64,000 nt of DNA, taken from assembly GCA_022606425.2 (NCBI GenBank), contig JAHDVF020001359.1, positions 62,001 through 126,000 on the forward strand. Reading direction: 5' to 3'. Source of the DNA: Lepidostoma basale. Taxonomy: Eukaryota; Arthropoda; Insecta; Trichoptera; Lepidostomatidae. The notes below the pieces were generated by a model, which worked only from the letters and a program-made list of their open reading frames with translations, was not told the DNA's origin and searched no databases. Each line of letters starts with the position of its first letter. Positions within the stretch are counted from its first letter, which is position 1. Shown here piece after piece: positions 13,401-25,850 of the stretch. Both the position numbers and the translations under genes were made by a program.

Positions 13401-16400
13401 GTACAACTCGGCCCCTGTCCGCCCTTCGTGCAAAGAGGAGGATTTTCGGGCGGACGAATCACCCCGCTGTCCGCTCGTCGCTGCGCCTGCGCACCACTCC
13501 GGAGACGCGGCCCGGGAGGTGCGCACTGAGGCCGGCAGCACTAGTGCCGTGCTGCTGAGCGACGTCAGCGCCAGGTGGAACCTCGAGCGGCCCGAACTCA
13601 CCCTAGACAGCGTGCGACTGGATGTCCCCAAGGGGCGGTACGGTTCTATTCATTCGGATCTATGCGACTATCGTGCGCCGCTCGCTAGCTAGCCTCACGG
13701 GTCTGTTGCTTCCAGTTTGACCGTTGTCTGCGGCCCGGTCGGCTCCGGGAAGAGCTCTCTGCTGTGCGCCATGCTGGGCGAGCTTCCGTGCATAAGCGGC
13801 CGCGTCACCAGGTGTGGGCCCATGTCGTACGCTGCCCAAGAACCCTGGATATTTCCAGGTGAAGCTTGTTTCCTCGGCTTACTGTCGTACTATTGTACGC
13901 AAATACATAGACATTGGACAAGTAATTATATTTATTTTAGGTACCATCAAACAAAATATTTTGTTCGGATCTCCATGGGACGAAGCTCGATACAGACAAG
14001 TATGCATGGGATGTGCTCTAATTCCGGATTTCAATCTATTTTCTGAGGGTGATTTGACCTTCGTGGGAGATCAGGGCAATACGCTCAGCGGAGGTATATA
14101 ATTTAGTCAAATATTACGGAGCACGGCCAATCACGCGCACCAATGCTCACGTTAAAAGTGTTTCGTTAAGGTCAAAGGGCCCGCGTGAGCCTGGCGAGGG
14201 CGCTGTACCGGGAGGCGGACATCTACCTGCTGGACGACCCCATGGCGGCCGTGGACGCGCCTGTGGCCCGGCAGCTCTTCGCCGACGGTGTCCGAGGGAT
14301 GCTTAGAGACAAAACCGTGGTCCTCGTGACACACCAGCTGCAGTACATTACTGGCGCGGATCTTGTGCGCATCTCTTCTAGTCCAATGAAACCGTCAATG
14401 TTTTAAATCGGCACCTTGATTTATTCTTTATGAAACTGTGTTTTGCAGGTCGTAGTTTTGAAGGAAGGCAAAGTGCAACCCCAGAGTGAGAATGCATGTT
14501 TGAGAGAATTCTTCAAAGAAACCGTCGATAAGTCTAGGCCTACGAAAAATATTTTGATCGATTCTCAAAAGGTTCGCAACCGTCAGTTGGTCCAACTACG
14601 AGTAGATACGGTCTCTTGGCGGGCGGCGCACTCGATCACGTGCTCGAATAATTTGCAGAAGCCGGCAGGAGAGCCGAGCAGGCGGGCCCCCGAGAAGAGC
14701 CGGGCGGGCGCAGTGGGCACGCGCGCGTGGGCGCGCTACGCCCGGGCGGCCGGCGGCGGCGGCGCTCCCCTCCTCGCAGCGCTGCTGACCGCCGCCCTCC
14801 TGACCCAACTGTTCGCTTCCGGATTTGACTACTGGAACAAACACTGGCGAGTCACACGTTACTGCTCATTTGTTACTTCTTGTAAGATAGCCCACTGATA
14901 AAGATCCACCTTCACATCCAACTTTGCAATACAATACGGGTAGTTTATTGAATTCCATTTATCCGGTCTTAATATTTTTCTGTTGCATTTTATTTATTTC
15001 GCTTTTTAGGGTAAACGGATTAGAAAAGTCGAAATTTAAAAACGTGAGCATTATATTACGAAACGATTCTTTACGTGTGGATGAACCATCTTCGAAATGG
15101 ATTGGATTGGACTATGACATGTCCGCAGCCCGTGCGCACCCGATGGAGGACGGAGGCCTCACGGGGCACACCTTCAGCTGGGCCCTGCACATGTGCGTGT
15201 ACACAGGTAACATGGCTACCTCTACCTCCAGAGTACGAGTATAAGAGTGTTTAACCCCTCGGAATGCGCCATGTTGCAGGCTTGCTGGCGGGGCTAGTGG
15301 GCGCCGCCCTCGGTCGGTCCCTGCTGTTCTACTGGATGGCCATGAAAGCTTCCCTCGAGCTCCACAGCCAACTTGTGTATTCAGTTCTTCGGGCTAAGAT
15401 GTTGTTTTTCTACACAAACCCGTATGGTCGGATTCTTAACCGGTTTTCTCATGACATCGCCTCCATCGACAACATGCTTCCGCTCTTGATACTGGACGTG
15501 CTTCAGGTATACTTGCGTTGGATTGTAGTATTGTTTCTTGGTTCATTTATTTTTATCGTAATTAGAGTGACTTAAAATATGTAGTACACACGTAGCTGTA
15601 GGTAGGTACATAACACTTATTCAAATAAAATAAATTCTAAGTACCTACATATTTTCAAACAAAAAACATGACTTCGACCTAAAGTAAATTTAGTTTTCTT
15701 ACAAAAGCGTCGTATTAATCGAAGTATCAATTAAAAGTAACGAAACTCCCGCTGGTTGTATATTATCATATTATAATAATATCTGTCGGACTGTGTTCAG
15801 AGCGCGCTGCAGCTGGCCGGGACCGTGCTGCTGGTGGCGCTGGTCAACCCGCTGCTGCTGGCGCCGCTGCTGCTCCTCTCGGCGACCATATACGCTCTCC
15901 GCGCCTCCTACATCGTTACGTCCACCAATATCAAACGTCTCGAAGCAATAAGTAAAAACGCATTTGATTTTTATGTAATCCAGATTATGTTTTTCTAAAC
16001 TAATGAAGTAACACAACAATAGAAACAAGTATGAGAGTCTCCCAAATCTTATGTAAAGTGTTGTACTCGTATTAATAAGAACACGCGGTTTTAGCCAGGA
16101 GCTCCGTGTTCTCCCACGTGAGCAGCACGCTGCAGGGGGCTGCCACCGTGCGGGCGCTGGACGCGAGCCACCGCGTGCTGCGCGACTTCCACGCCCTCCA
16201 GGACCTCTACACCTCCGCCTCCTTCATGTTCATGGCCACCTCCAGGGCCTTCGGCTACTGCCTGGACCTCGTCGTTACGCTCTTCAACACCATCGTCACC
16301 CTGAGCTTTCTGTATTACAGCGGTAAGGGTCAGCGGTATGCTACTGCATATGTATAACAATAAGATCTCAGAACTCACCAATGTATTCATGCTTCAGACG

Positions 16401-17772
16401 GCATGGAGAGCAGCATCGGGCTCGCGGTGACACAGGTCATCGGGCTCACCACCATGTTCCAGTGGGGCATCCGCCAGGCCACCGTCCTAGAGAACCAGAT
16501 GGTGAGCGTTGAAAGGTAACAGCTGCCCGACTTCTCTCTACCTCGCGCACTTCTCGACTAACTGAAGACAGTTCTGTTTTGTTTCAGGATTCAGGACTAC
16601 ATCGATTTAGAAGAGGAGGGTACTTTAAATCTTCCCAATGCCTTAGATCTTCCTCAAAATTGGCCAAAAGGGGAGACAATCATTTTTAATAATGTTAGTT
16701 TAAAGTATTTCGAGGAAGATAACAATTTTTCGCTAAAGAATGTTTCATTTACAATATTACCGGGAGAAAAAATCGGCGTTGTCGGTAGAACTGGCGCAGG
16801 AAAAACATCACTCTTCAACGCCCTGCTCAGGTTGGCGCCCATCGATGGATCCATATCCGTGGGAAGTCACGACATCCAGTTTCTGGGATTGCACGATCTA
16901 CGCGGTCGCGTGTCGGTTATCCCTCAGGAGCCCTTCCTCTTCTCGGGAACTGTGAGGGATAATCTTGACCTCCGCGGGGAGTACACGAATGCTGCCATAT
17001 GGGACGTTTTAGATAAAGTGAGTATTCGGCGTCACTTATTCTATAGTTCATTGTAATAGCCGGGTGTGTCTTGCTGGGCTAGCGCGATCTCCACAGGGTA
17101 TTCTGTACCCCGGAGGGTTTCGATGGCTTTGTGAACTGTTTAAAAATCTCAAGATGCACTCTTCATTCTGAATTCATGAACACCTGGCGGGAGTAGGTGC
17201 ACCGCAAGCCAATTACAAAGATTAATCATCTCCCAGGGCGTAGTTATCGTCCGATAGGTAATTCAGTGAACTTTTCAGGTGGAGCTGAAGGGCTCGGTGG
17301 CGGGGCTGGGGGGGCTGGGGGGGCAGGCGGGCGAGGGGAGCGCGGGCCAGCGCCAGCTGCTGTGCCTGGCGCGAGCGCTGCTGCACGGACACGCGCTCGT
17401 CCTGCTGGACGAACCCACGGCCAGCGTGGACCGCAGGTCTCGATATCGCTTCTTCAAATGTTTCTTCTAAAGACAACTTACTATTATATTTAGCATTTCT
17501 TTTGGTATTCTAATTTCTTCTAAAACTATAGTGGTCTGTGTAGCTGAACATTTGTTTTGTATCCCAGGACTGACGCCCTAGTCCAAGGAGTGCTGAGGAG
17601 AGCATTCGACGGCTGCACGGTTATCACCATTGCGCATCGGCTGGACACGGCGCTGGCGGCCGACCGCGTGCTGCTGCTGGAGGCCGGGCGGCTCCTGGAG
17701 CTCGCCGCCCCCGGGGAGCTGCTCGCGGACCCCCGAGGGGCATTTTACCACTTGGTCAACAGTGTGCAATGA
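10422..17772 (+). CDS. ABCC-b: full-length ABC transporter subfamily C (MRP4 / lethal(2)03659-like)
   Basis: Predicted plasma-membrane ATP-driven exporter of organic anions and conjugates. Coding exons: 10422-10480, 10554-10639, 10773-10917, 11061-11271, 11438-11645, 12811-12967, 13051-13253, 13334-13637, 13716-13858, 13941-14093, 14171-14364, 14449-14846, 15010-15206, 15280-15506, 15801-15951, 16095-16322, 16398-16515, 16588-17017, 17279-17436, 17568-17772. They sum to 3,975 nt (1,324 residues), the usual size for MRP4. The N-terminus has the family phrase [21 protein letters not shown]1: Walker [42 protein letters not shown]2: [22 protein letters not shown] (degenerate signature, normal in this family), [17 protein letters not shown]. 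Intron 5 hosts a pogo-like element; intron 12 has a GC donor (14847). The acceptor at 13334, not 13306, keeps frame and homology. The intron after the H-loop, present in ABCC-a and ABCC-c, is absent here. Confidence 0.92.
11290..11404. repeat. intronic imperfect inverted repeat
   Basis: About 11290-11339 and 11356-11404, in intron 4 of ABCC-b, are imperfect inverted copies of each other (shared phrases GTAATATT, TTTACATGTTTC and AGGCATT) separated by a short loop. This is a MITE-like foldback or hairpin; no coding content. Confidence 0.55.
11653..12738 (+). mobile_element. pogo/Tigger-like deletion derivative in ABCC-b intron 5
   Basis: The ends are inverted repeats of about 26 bp beginning GGGGAGATGTAGG, flanked by TA on both sides (11651-11652 and 12739-12740), the Tc1/mariner/pogo target. 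Inside, about 12090-12285 reads a pipsqueak-type helix-turn-helix ([20 protein letters not shown]). A frame-shifted segment from about 12305 to 12499 reads an acidic linker and the Cys/His cluster [17 protein letters not shown], then CGLWAHSDC, known at the C-terminus of such transposases. The DDE catalytic core between them is missing. It inserted only a few bases after the exon-5 donor, leaving GTAAGTA intact. Confidence 0.8.
14847..14848 (+). other. non-canonical GC splice donor, ABCC-b intron 12
   Basis: The exon ends AACACTG-type sequence (WNKHW) and the intron begins GCGAGT. ABCC-c has GT at the homologous site (37222). Only this position keeps the frame into the exon at 15010. Confidence 0.75.
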
Positions 17773-17820
17773 AACGTAAAGGAGCACAACTGACCGATCT
17801 ACATACTCGTATTTTAACTA

Positions 17821-17826
17821 AATAAA
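17821..17826 (+). terminator. polyadenylation signal of ABCC-b
   Basis: AATAAA 49 nt after the ABCC-b stop codon. Confidence 0.65.
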
Positions 17827-18895
17827 TTATACCATAAAACCTTTTTTCTTCTCGATATTATGCGGCAGACACTCCTCTAGAACCGCTCTAGAATAAAAAT
17901 ATTCGAAACATGAGGGGCGATGGGGCTTTGAAACTGATTTAGTATACTAACTAACTATGATTTAGTATACCTTAGTATTATATCATCTTCTGTCCGCCAT
18001 TGAACTCGATTACTAACATACTCGTACTTATCCTATGCTAAGTTATACGTTATTCTAGAAAGTTACCAAATTCGGACAGCGGAGGTGAAGATGGTGAGAG
18101 TCGGAGAGGAAATGAAGGAGGGATTTGAAGTCATGACCGGCCTAAGGCAAGTTGAAGCAAGTCGTGAGAAATGTTCAATGAATGGAAGTGGGCACTACTA
18201 TTTGTGGTACTCATGATGTTACTGGATGTGCAGACGATTTAGTACTACAAATGACTTGAACAGTTTGTACTCGCAGTTGTAAGACACCGCAGCCCGAATC
18301 GGATTGTAAGTCTATATCCATGAGACTATGCGGAGGAGTGTTTCCAGAATGAATGGCCTAGCCTAGATATTTGCATAGAGGTGGACAACATCGAACAAGT
18401 GAAAGAGTTCAATTTTCTCAGTACAGCTATGACGGAAGCCAAAAGAATCTACTGTTTGAGGATCTAAATAATGACCCTGGGACCCTGGAACCTAGCAACC
18501 CCTTACAACGAGCACCGTGTGGCTCTCACAGTGAGTCAGCTAGCACGGATTGGTCACGTATGCCGAGCCGGAGAAACCAGATAAACCAAGTCATTGTACT
18601 CGCCCAGAGCAGCCGGGGCAAATGCACTGCTGGGAGCGAAAAACACAGAATCGAGGAGCTCGGAAACTCTTCCACATTTGTACTGCCGTCTGGGTAAGCG
18701 GTCTATAAGACCATGACGCGGCTCTTTCCTTATCGCCGTGATTTGATTATCCGCTGTTTGCGGAGTTTAACGTTTATGGCGGGAAATAAAATGACACCCG
18801 GCATAATGATGGAAGGCAATTTCAAGTGTCTCGCAGTGCACTCTCGCTTCTGGCCGCGGCGGCGACACCGGCGTGCCTCTCCTCCTGAGTTTATG

Positions 18896-18942
18896 TGCGG
18901 TGCGGTGCGGTGCAGTGCAGTGTAGTGCGGTGCAGTGCAATG
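18896..18942. repeat. GTGCG/GTGCA pentamer array
   Basis: About nine imperfect tandem copies of a GTGCR pentamer. Confidence 0.7.
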
Positions 18943-19316
18943 ATTTAACACAGCTTGTAGAGACTTCTAGGTTTCGTTAATGTATGAAAAATCCCTCCCC
19001 CCCTCCCCTCATCCCGAACAATTCTGTATTCGCAACTAAAGAGTCTTATGCGGTAAGTTCAAGTTGATGTGCGTAGCATTAGCGCAACAAATTAATAAAT
19101 CTAATAATTGATCTCTGAGTCTAACAAATCGATGTAAGTACAGGTAGGTTGCGGAGTGCATTGTTCCAGAATTCCACTTTGATGGGATGTACACAGCTGA
19201 AGTACATATTTCACGTTTATGTAACTGAGTGTGATAGTGATACAATTACTGCGGAATTCGAGTCGATCAGTTGCGTGTGACGTTTTCTTTATCCATGGCC
19301 GGAAGCACTAACGACC

Positions 19317-19335
19317 TCTCTCTCTCTCTCTCTCT
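19317..19335. repeat. (CT)n microsatellite
   Basis: Dinucleotide run of about nine CT units followed by C-rich, CCCTCC-type sequence. Confidence 0.7.
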
Positions 19336-19962
19336 ATTAGATAATCCCACCGGTGCCCTCCCACCCTCCCGCCCTCCCGCCCGCCAGGCTCGCCCCTGAC
19401 CGTGACAGTGCGAGTATATAATATATTATGTAGTACGAGTGCCGACCGCGGCCCTCGGTTTGCTGCCGCCAGGCGCTTATCCAAGAGAGAGAATGGGATG
19501 TAAAAGGGTGGCGTGAAACAATTGAGGGCTGCGGACTTTACAAACATGCTAAGTGGCTCGGCCATAGAAAAAGTAAAAAAAAAAACTGTATATTGAATAA
19601 AATCCAAGAAGTAAGTTCTATATGTTTTTATGTAATTGTACACAGGGCAATTATTTTTGCCGTTTAGTAAAAACCAACATTCATATAAAATATATTATAT
19701 CTCCACAAAACATTAGAGAAGCATTTAAAAATTGTATAAATAGAAACGTGTTCTGGAGCAAAGTCGTTTTCCTCACAAAGGTGCTAAGTGCAAGTATTAC
19801 AACAGTGTCAACCATCGTTTGATACAAAAATGATATTTCTACATTATTTTTTGCCACAAATCAATATATCTATATTTAGTCCCGAAATATCCCATAAGTA
19901 AGATCTGAAATTAATTTGTTTTAAGGAATTTTTCAATAATATATAAAACAAAGTCAAAAATC

Positions 19963-20143
19963 AAAAATATATATAAATCGAAGCGTGCGCGGGAGATACC
20001 TATTGGTGGCGATGAGGTTCGCAACCCATCACACCGCGTCTCCCGCGGAGCGAAAAGAGAAGGATGGAGTGCCGCATCAGTAAAAGTGTGACAGTCCATT
20101 CTTTCTGCCTACCCTTTCGGGGAGACGGCGTGATGGTTAAGTT
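19963..20143 (+). mobile_element. SINE with LINE A-type 3' tail
   Basis: It is flanked by the 12-bp direct repeat AAGTCAAAAATC at 19951-19962 and 20144-20155, which is single-copy in the empty site of Helitron copy 2. The body contains a B-box-like GGTTCGCAACC within a stem-forming region, and ends GGCGTGATGGTTAAG. The last 45 bp or so match the 3' end of LINE A (GTCCATTCT...GGCGTGATGG). A second copy lies at 62822-62995. The tRNA-like head is tentative: I do not see a clean A box. Confidence 0.65.
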
Positions 20144-20780
20144 AAGTCAAAAATCGCGTTAGTTACACCATTTATAACTCGAGAACGGCTAGACCAATTT
20201 TGAAGATCTTTGATTTGCTGGATTTGTCTCCGTTCCGGATAACAGAATAATTATTAAAACATTTGAAAAAATCACCTAAATGATTTACAATTAATTAAAT
20301 TTGTCATACATTTGACTAAATTTGACTTTTGACTAAATAGTATAAAACCAAAATGGCGTATATTTTAGTTTCGGTATCGCCCGTAGGTGGTGTATTGTTG
20401 ATGCCAGATGTCAATGTGAAAGATTTGAGGTTATGTTTGAATCGTCGCCGGGATTTTTGGTTTTCTTTATTAATTTTAGATTAAGCTTGCCCAAAGTTAT
20501 AAAAATCAGTATAAGAGAGACTATTCTAAAAGTTAAACCCCTTTTGTGAAGGAGAGCAGATAATATTTGCGCCATTAATTCCATTCGAAAAAGATGATAG
20601 ATGAGTGTTGTTATCCGTAGAGATTAAATAACCGATTTATGATTAGTGAATAATAATAAAAATACGTATTGTATATTTTGTATTGATTTTATAGGTGTAT
20701 CTGTGTACATTCGGTCCAGAGAATTGTTACCATAGGAAATGCAGCCGCGAGTACTTAATAAACGAAATATTTGGCTAGAT

Positions 20781-22560
20781 GAATAATAATAATATAATTA
20801 GGCTAATTTGTATAGCGCCGTTTTCGTGAATAGCTCACCTCAAGGGCGCTTTGACAATGTTTTTAGTCATGAGAGCTGCATGTGACACCAGCAATCAGAT
20901 AACCGTTGTTTACATTTTATGGGATATTTTGAAAAGGTGGGTTTTTAGGTAAGATTTAAAGTCTGTCGGATTGTCAATGCATCTGAGGCGTGCAGGAAGC
21001 ATATTCCAGGCGGACGGACCTGCCACTGCGAAGGCCCGATCTCCGAAATTTGTCCGGGGTTGCGCTTTGGCTCAACTAATCTGCCTATTGCCGAGGAGTT
21101 TGCTGATCGAAGCGTAGATTGCCGCAAGTTAGGGCTATCAGCAACACAAAGTTCAGATATATAGGCTGGTGCCATTCCGTGAAGCGCTTTAAAAACCGTC
21201 CAGCATAGTTTATACTTGATTCTTTCAGGACACTTGAGCCAATGAAGATCTTTTAGATGTTGTGAAATATGCGAGTTTTTTTGGAACACCTTTTATAAGT
21301 CGTGCTGCCGCATTGAAAACGGATTGAAGTTTGTTCGTTTGTTTCTTGGGTATGTTGGCATATATGCCGTTGCAATAGTCGAGTCGAGATACGACGAAGG
21401 AATTAACAAGCGTTTTTAATGCATCAGTGGGAATATTTCTTTTGATTGCTTTGAGCTGCCTTAGGTGAAAGAAGCTGGCGCTCACTGTCTTATTTATTTG
21501 GGTTTTTAATGAGAGATCTGCTTCGAAGTTGACTCCAAGAAGTTTTATGGAGTTATTAGGGATGATGTTAATTCCGAATGTTGATATCGGAGCATGATCG
21601 ACTAAGTGCTGGTGCTTCATTGAGGCGGTCCAGAGAAATTCCGTTTTGGAAGGGTTTAATTTTAATTTATTTGAGGCCATCCAATTCGATATAGCTTCAA
21701 TGCACTTTAAAGTTATAGATTTTAGATGGCTGATGTTATGAGGGTCACAAAAGAAATAAATTTGCTGGGCGTCAGCATAGCAATGAGACAGCAGACCAAA
21801 TGAATCAATTATTTTGACAATGTCATTGGTGAACATTATAAATAATATCGGGCCTAGCACTGAACCTTGCGGAACACCAGATTTGAGGGTGAAAAAAGAC
21901 GATATTTTCCCTGCGACCTGAACTGCTTGTGAGCGATCCGACAGATATGAAGTTATCCACTCTATTGTATTGCCTGTGAAACCGTTAGTAGTCTCGAGCC
22001 GTTTAATGAGGTAAGAATGATCGATGGTATCAAAAGCAGCACTCATATCTAATAAAGAAAGCAGTGCTAACTTGCCCGATTCATTAGCTAATACCAGATC
22101 CGACATGATACGAAGAAGTCCTGTTTCCGTTGAATGATTAGGTCTGTATGCAGACTGGAATTTTGATAATAGATCATTTGCTGTGAGGTGGGAATTGATT
22201 TGGCTGGCTACAATTTTTTCTAATAATTTGGAAATTAAAGGCAAATTTGAGACCGGACGATAATTTACTAGATTTTCAGAATCTAATTGAGATTTTTTGA
22301 GAAGGGGAGTGACGATAGCCATCTTAAGTGGTTCGGGGACTTGGCCGGTTCGAAGAGATTTATTAAATATATTTAACAATATTGGGGCAAGTTGATGACA
22401 GCACTTTTTTAGTAACCATGTCGGGATCGGGTCAAGTGAGCATTGCTTGTTTGGCGATCCTAAAATTAGTTTTTTTATAGAAATTATATTAGTCTCCAGA
22501 AAAGTAGTTATGTTACTTCCTGTGTTCTTAATAAAAGATGGTGGTGGGGATGATGCGGTG
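20781..22560 (-). mobile_element. LINE C (CR1/L2-like) non-LTR retrotransposon, 5'-truncated
   Basis: A 384-codon open frame (22379 to 21225) contains the fingers NYRPVSNLPLISKLLEKIV, motif A LLSLLDMSAAFDTIDHSYL, SGVPQGSVLGPILF and motif C altered to CYADAQQIYF, with one catalytic Asp lost. The frame shifts near 21270 and continues to about 20945 with ECVL-type C-terminal sequence. The 3' end is an (ATT)n tract at 20781. It interrupts Helitron copy 1 at a site that is intact in copy 2 (GGCTAGATGA next to GACGAGG). The long frame suggests fairly recent insertion, but the damaged YADD says it is inactive. Confidence 0.85.
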
Positions 22561-22726
22561 ATGATGATGAAGACGAGGAATATCTTTTTTCAATTGATAG
22601 GGACACTGAATCATCAAACTCTTCAGATGATGAATATGATGATGCTAATGATAAAAACGGAGTTCATTGATGGATCACACTTATTCAAAATTATGTTGTC
22701 TGCTATTTAATTGTTTTAACGTGCTT

Positions 22727-23490
22727 TGATGAATGTCGGAAAGTCAAAGGTGCTAGTTTTTGAAAGGGAAGAGCAAATGACAGTTTGTAATATAAGTGTA
22801 AATGAAGAGAACTTGGAACAGGTGAGGGAATTTGTGTATTTAGGTAGCATGTTCACAGCGGATGGCCGAACGGACAGTGATGTTGAAAGAAGGGTTGGTG
22901 CGGGTAACAAAGTGAATGGAGCTTTAAAAGTAGTTATTGGAAACAAGAATTTATCAATGAAAGCGAAAATGGCCGTTCACAATGGAGTTCTGGTCCCAAC
23001 CCTTATGTATGGAAGCGAAGCATGGAACTGGCAGAAGAAAGATGAGAGCAGAATAAATGCGGTAGAGATGAGGTCCCTATGACGTATGTGTATTAGAACG
23101 ATGTACGACAGAATCTCAAATGCTGATATTAGGAAGGAATGTAGAGCGAAAGCAGGTATTATGAACAAAATTATGAAAGGTTCGTTGCGTTGGTTCGGAC
23201 ATATGGAGCGCATGGATGAAGAAAACTGGTTAAAAAAAGTATACGTTTACGATGTAAATGGAGTAAGGAGTCGAGGTAGACCGAGAAAAACATGGCTTGA
23301 CCAAATAATCAAATATTAAAGGTTGGTCATGTCAGAAGCCGGAAGAATCGACGTGCGTGTATGACTCGATGTATGAATGTGGAGGAAACTAGAGAGGTGT
23401 GCCAGGATAGAGTAGTGTGGCGGTCCATTCTCTCTGCCTACCCCTGCGGGGAAACGGCGTGATGGTTTGTTGTTGTTGTTGTTGTGTTGT
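22727..23490 (+). mobile_element. LINE A 3' end, copy 2
   Basis: C-terminal coding from the MMNVGKSKVLVFE region through GVLVPTLMYGSEAW to RGRPRKTW, with one stop near 23080 and a frameshift near 23318, ending GGCGTGATGG plus a (TTG)n tail. It is nested in Helitron copy 1 at the same position as copy 3 in the second Helitron. Confidence 0.8.
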
Positions 23491-24535
23491 TAAAATAATA
23501 AGAATGATAATAATCATAATAATAATTAAAACAGTAATTAGAAGGAACAATCATACATAATATAAAGTCAAAAACGATGAATCTTAATATATTAAAGACG
23601 ATAAACATTATAAGGAAGCAGATTACATTAGTAAGAAAGGGACAAAAGTGGAAGGTAGTATTAATATTTTTTTGTTAGATTGTATAAAGGAAAAGTTTTT
23701 AATGTACTATTATACATCTATATATATAAAACAAAGTCAAAAATCGTGTTAGTTACACCATTTATAACTCGAGAACGGCTGGACCAATTTTGAAGATCTT
23801 ATATTTGCTGGATTTGTCTCCGTTCCGGATAACAGAATAATTATTAAAACATTTGAAAAAAATCACTTAAATGATTTAAAATTAATTATATTTGTCGTAC
23901 GTTTGACTAAATTTGACTTAATAAACGACGTATAAAATCAAAATGGCGTGTATTTTAGTTTCGGTATCGCCCGTAGGTGGTGTATTGTTGATGCCAGATG
24001 TCAATACTCAATGTGAAAGATTTGAGTTGAGGTTATTTTTTAATCGTCGCCGGGATTTTTGGTTTTCTTTATTAATTTTAGATTAACAATGCCCAAAGTT
24101 ATAAAAATCAGTATAAGAGAGACTATTCTAAAAGTTAAACCCCTTTTGTGAAGGAGAGCAGAGAATATTTGCGCCATTAATACCATTCGAAAAAGATGAC
24201 AGATGAGTGTTCCGTGGAGATTAAATAACCGATTTATGATTAGTGAATAATAATAAAAATACGTATTGTATATTTTGTATTGATTTTATAGGTGTATCTG
24301 TGTACATTCGGTCCAGAGAATTGTTACCATAGGAAATTCAGCCGCGAGTACTTAATAAACGAAATATTTGGCTAGATGAAGACGAGGAATTTCTTTTTTC
24401 AATTGATAGGGACACTGAATCATCAAACTCTTCAAATGATGAATATGATGATGCTAATGATGAAAACGGAGTTCATTGATGGATCACACTTATTCAAAAT
24501 GATGTTGTCTGCTATTTAATTGTTTTAACGTGTTT

Positions 24536-25300
24536 TGATGAATGTCGGAAAGTCAAAGGTGTTAGTTTTTGAAAGGGAAGAGCAAATGACAGTTTGTAAT
24601 ATAAGTGTAAATGAAGAGAACTTGGAACAGGTGAGGGAATTTGTGTATTTAGGTAGCATGTTCACAGCGGATGGCCGAACGGACAGTGATGTTGAAAAAA
24701 GGGTTGGTGCGGGTAACAAAGTGAATGGAGCTTTAAAAGTAGTTATTGGAAACAAGAATTTATCAATGAAAGCGAAAATGGCCGTTCACAATGGAGTTCT
24801 GGTCCCAACTCCTATGTATGGAAGCGAAGCATGGAACTGACAGAACAAAGATGAGAGCAGAATAAATGCGGTAGAGATGAGGCCCCTAAGACGTATGTGT
24901 GGTAGAACGATGTATGACAGAATCTCAAATGCTGATATTAGGAAGGAATGTAGAGCGAAAGAAGGTATTATGAACAAAATTATGAATGGTTCGTTGCGTT
25001 GGTTCGGACATATGGAGCGCATGGGTGAAGAAAGAATGGTTAAAAAAGTATACGTTAACGATGTAAATGGAGTAAGGAGTCGAGGTAGACCGAGAAAAAC
25101 ATGGCATGACCAAATTAATCAAATATTAAAGGTTGGTCATGTCAGAAGCCGGAAGAATCGACGTGCGTGTATGACACGATGTATGAATGTGGAGGAAGCT
25201 AGAGAGGTGTGCCAGGATAGAGTAGTGTGGCGGTCCATTCTCTCGGCCTACCCCTGCGGAGAAACGGCGTGATGGTTTGTTGTTCTTGTTGTTGTGTTGT
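24536..25300 (+). mobile_element. LINE A 3' end, copy 3
   Basis: Very close to copy 2 at 22727 (few substitutions). A stop occurs at 24838 (W to TGA). The downstream frame 24877-25272 is open to the natural end, with WFGHMERMGEERMVKKVYV and RSRGRPRKTWHDQI. Ends GGCGTGATGG plus (TTG)n. Confidence 0.8.
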
Positions 25301-25555
25301 TGTATTAAATTCATTTATTTATAATAATAAAATAATAAGAATGATAATAATCATAATAATAATTAAAACAGTAATTAGAAGGAACAATCATACATAATAT
25401 AGAGTCAAAAACGATGAATCCTAATATATTAAAGACGATAAACATTATAAGGAAGCAGATTACATTAGTAAGAAAGGGACAAAAGTGGAAGGTAGTACCT
25501 ATTAATATTTTTTTGGTAGATTGTATAAAGGAAAAGTTTTTAATGTACTACATAT

Positions 25556-25850
25556 ATACTAAGGGGGAATAAGCTGGAATTTGGTTATTTATAACATTCG
25601 ATTCACGTGCCTTTGCTTTAAAATTTTCTAAATTTTCTAATTTCTCAACTTTTTTTTAAATTGTTTGCTATATGCAAAAAAATGTGTTTTTGGAATTGAA
25701 ATGATGGTCAAAATTCACACAATGATTCTGTTTTTGTATTAAATGTTGTGTTCATATAACCTCTTCAAAATGATCGACCCGTCTTTCCAATATACACGGC
25801 ATCACAATCCTCACAATTAATCTGGTAGATTCCACTTTGGTTGAATATAT
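25556..25850 (-). mobile_element. Penelope-like element relic, GIY-YIG domain
   Basis: The minus strand reads SGIYQINCEDCDAVYIGKTG (about 25780-25840), the GIY...YIG core of the endonuclease of Penelope-like elements. After a frameshift follows a C-terminal Lys-rich stretch ending near 25556. Only this domain remains. It lies inside the 3' half of Helitron copy 2. Confidence 0.65.

Larger units (their letters stand above)
17830..19930. other. intergenic with a faint LINE relic
   Basis: No gene recognised. Around 18375-18450 the plus strand reads IEQVKEFNFLSTAM, resembling the LEQVREFVYLGSMF phrase of LINE A, so a decayed non-LTR fragment is likely. The remainder is unassigned sequence with the simple repeats listed separately. 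Confidence 0.4.
19933..23716 (+). mobile_element. Helitron copy 1 (3'-truncated), upstream half of a tandem pair
   Basis: This unit has the same sequence as the Helitron at 23717 (phrases GTTAGTTACACC, CTCGAGAACGGCT and GGTGTATTGTTGATG), shares its nested LINE A 3' end, and stops at 23716 where the next copy begins. Unlike copy 2 it carries a SINE (19963-20143) and a LINE C insertion (20781-22560). No Rep/helicase coding is present, so it is non-autonomous. The 5' limit is set where the AT-rich TC-starting end resembles copy 2. Confidence 0.65.
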
